DNA of 5,514 nucleotides from DATIBL01 sp035457505. GTDB lineage: Bacteria; Patescibacteriota; Minisyncoccia; Phycocordibacterales; UBA6899. The position numbers were made by a program, and so were the translations under genes. The stretch is taken from positions 1-5,514 of the forward strand of contig DATIBL010000129.1 of the NCBI GenBank assembly GCA_035457505.1, given 5' to 3'. Positions within the stretch are counted from its first letter, which is position 1; every line of letters begins with the position of its first letter. The notes beneath the pieces are model-generated. The model was not told the origin of the DNA. It saw nothing but the letters and a program-made list of their open reading frames with translations, and made no database searches. Positions 5,431 through 5,514 of this stretch are shown here, piece by piece.

Positions 5431-5514
5431 ATGTCGGAATTTTTGAACAATGCGATCTTCTGGATCGAAACCGAGAAGATCAAACCGAATCCCTATCAGC
5501 CGCGAAAAGAATTT
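5431..5514 (+). CDS. parB: ParB/Spo0J-like partition protein, N-terminal fragment
   Basis: Only the first 28 codons are in the window, and the frame is open to the edge. The encoded WIETEKIKPNPYQPRKEF is the classic start of the ParB/RepB/Spo0J N-terminal domain (the I-x-P-NPYQPRxxF strand that opens the ParB CTPase/nuclease-like fold). ParB proteins bind centromere-like parS sites and load onto DNA as CTP-dependent clamps for chromosome segregation; some relatives act as nucleases or transcription regulators. I cannot tell which without the rest of the protein. No ParA is visible, and upstream lies the tRNA and repeat region. The start is supported by the closely spaced promoter. Confidence 0.8.
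   Translation, partial: MSEFLNNAIFWIETEKIKPNPYQPRKEF

Overview
The window looks like a chromosomal segment of a bacterium of the Candidate Phyla Radiation (Patescibacteria, Parcubacteria/Kaiserbacteria-like). This is an inference from several traits together: few Shine-Dalgarno sequences, short convergent and divergent gene pairs, a large GT-C membrane protein whose C-terminal YEWGGYF...IDGRMPHW segment is common in those genomes, a tRNA gene without encoded CCA, and GC-rich repeats around that tRNA gene. The standard bacterial code fits, because both TGA codons used as stops lie inside terminator hairpins.

Layout. At 63-992 (+) is an exported protein with an M15/DUF5715-like metallopeptidase signature. 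It ends in a rho-independent terminator whose loop contains its stop codon. It converges on miaA (1109-2044, -), and the gap holds a perfect 38-bp palindrome. miaA diverges from a typical 2-Cys peroxiredoxin gene (2108-2701, +). The peroxiredoxin gene converges on a two-gene minus-strand unit: a ~533-residue GT-C type membrane protein (3092-4693) followed by a 109-residue membrane protein (2733-3062). The two sides share a bidirectional terminator at 2722-2751.

The interval 4694-5430 encodes no convincing protein. It holds tRNA-Leu(CAA) on the minus strand (5049-5129), a duplicated tRNA 5' fragment (5314-5340), two copies of the tRNA 3' end (4773-4789 and 4901-4918), and two diverged copies of a dispersed element (4947-5045 and 5210-5299), each ending in a hairpin with the core AAGCTMCGCTT. 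In the copy next to the tRNA, the hairpin arm is a 13-nt exact inverse copy of the tRNA T-arm, so the precursor tRNA could fold in two competing ways. At 5431 the N-terminus of a ParB/Spo0J-like protein starts and runs off the window. Its -10 box is placed so that the mRNA would be leaderless.

The genes do not form one pathway. They cover envelope remodelling, tRNA modification, peroxide defence, surface glycosylation and chromosome partitioning. The tRNA-associated repeats are the least explained part of the window.
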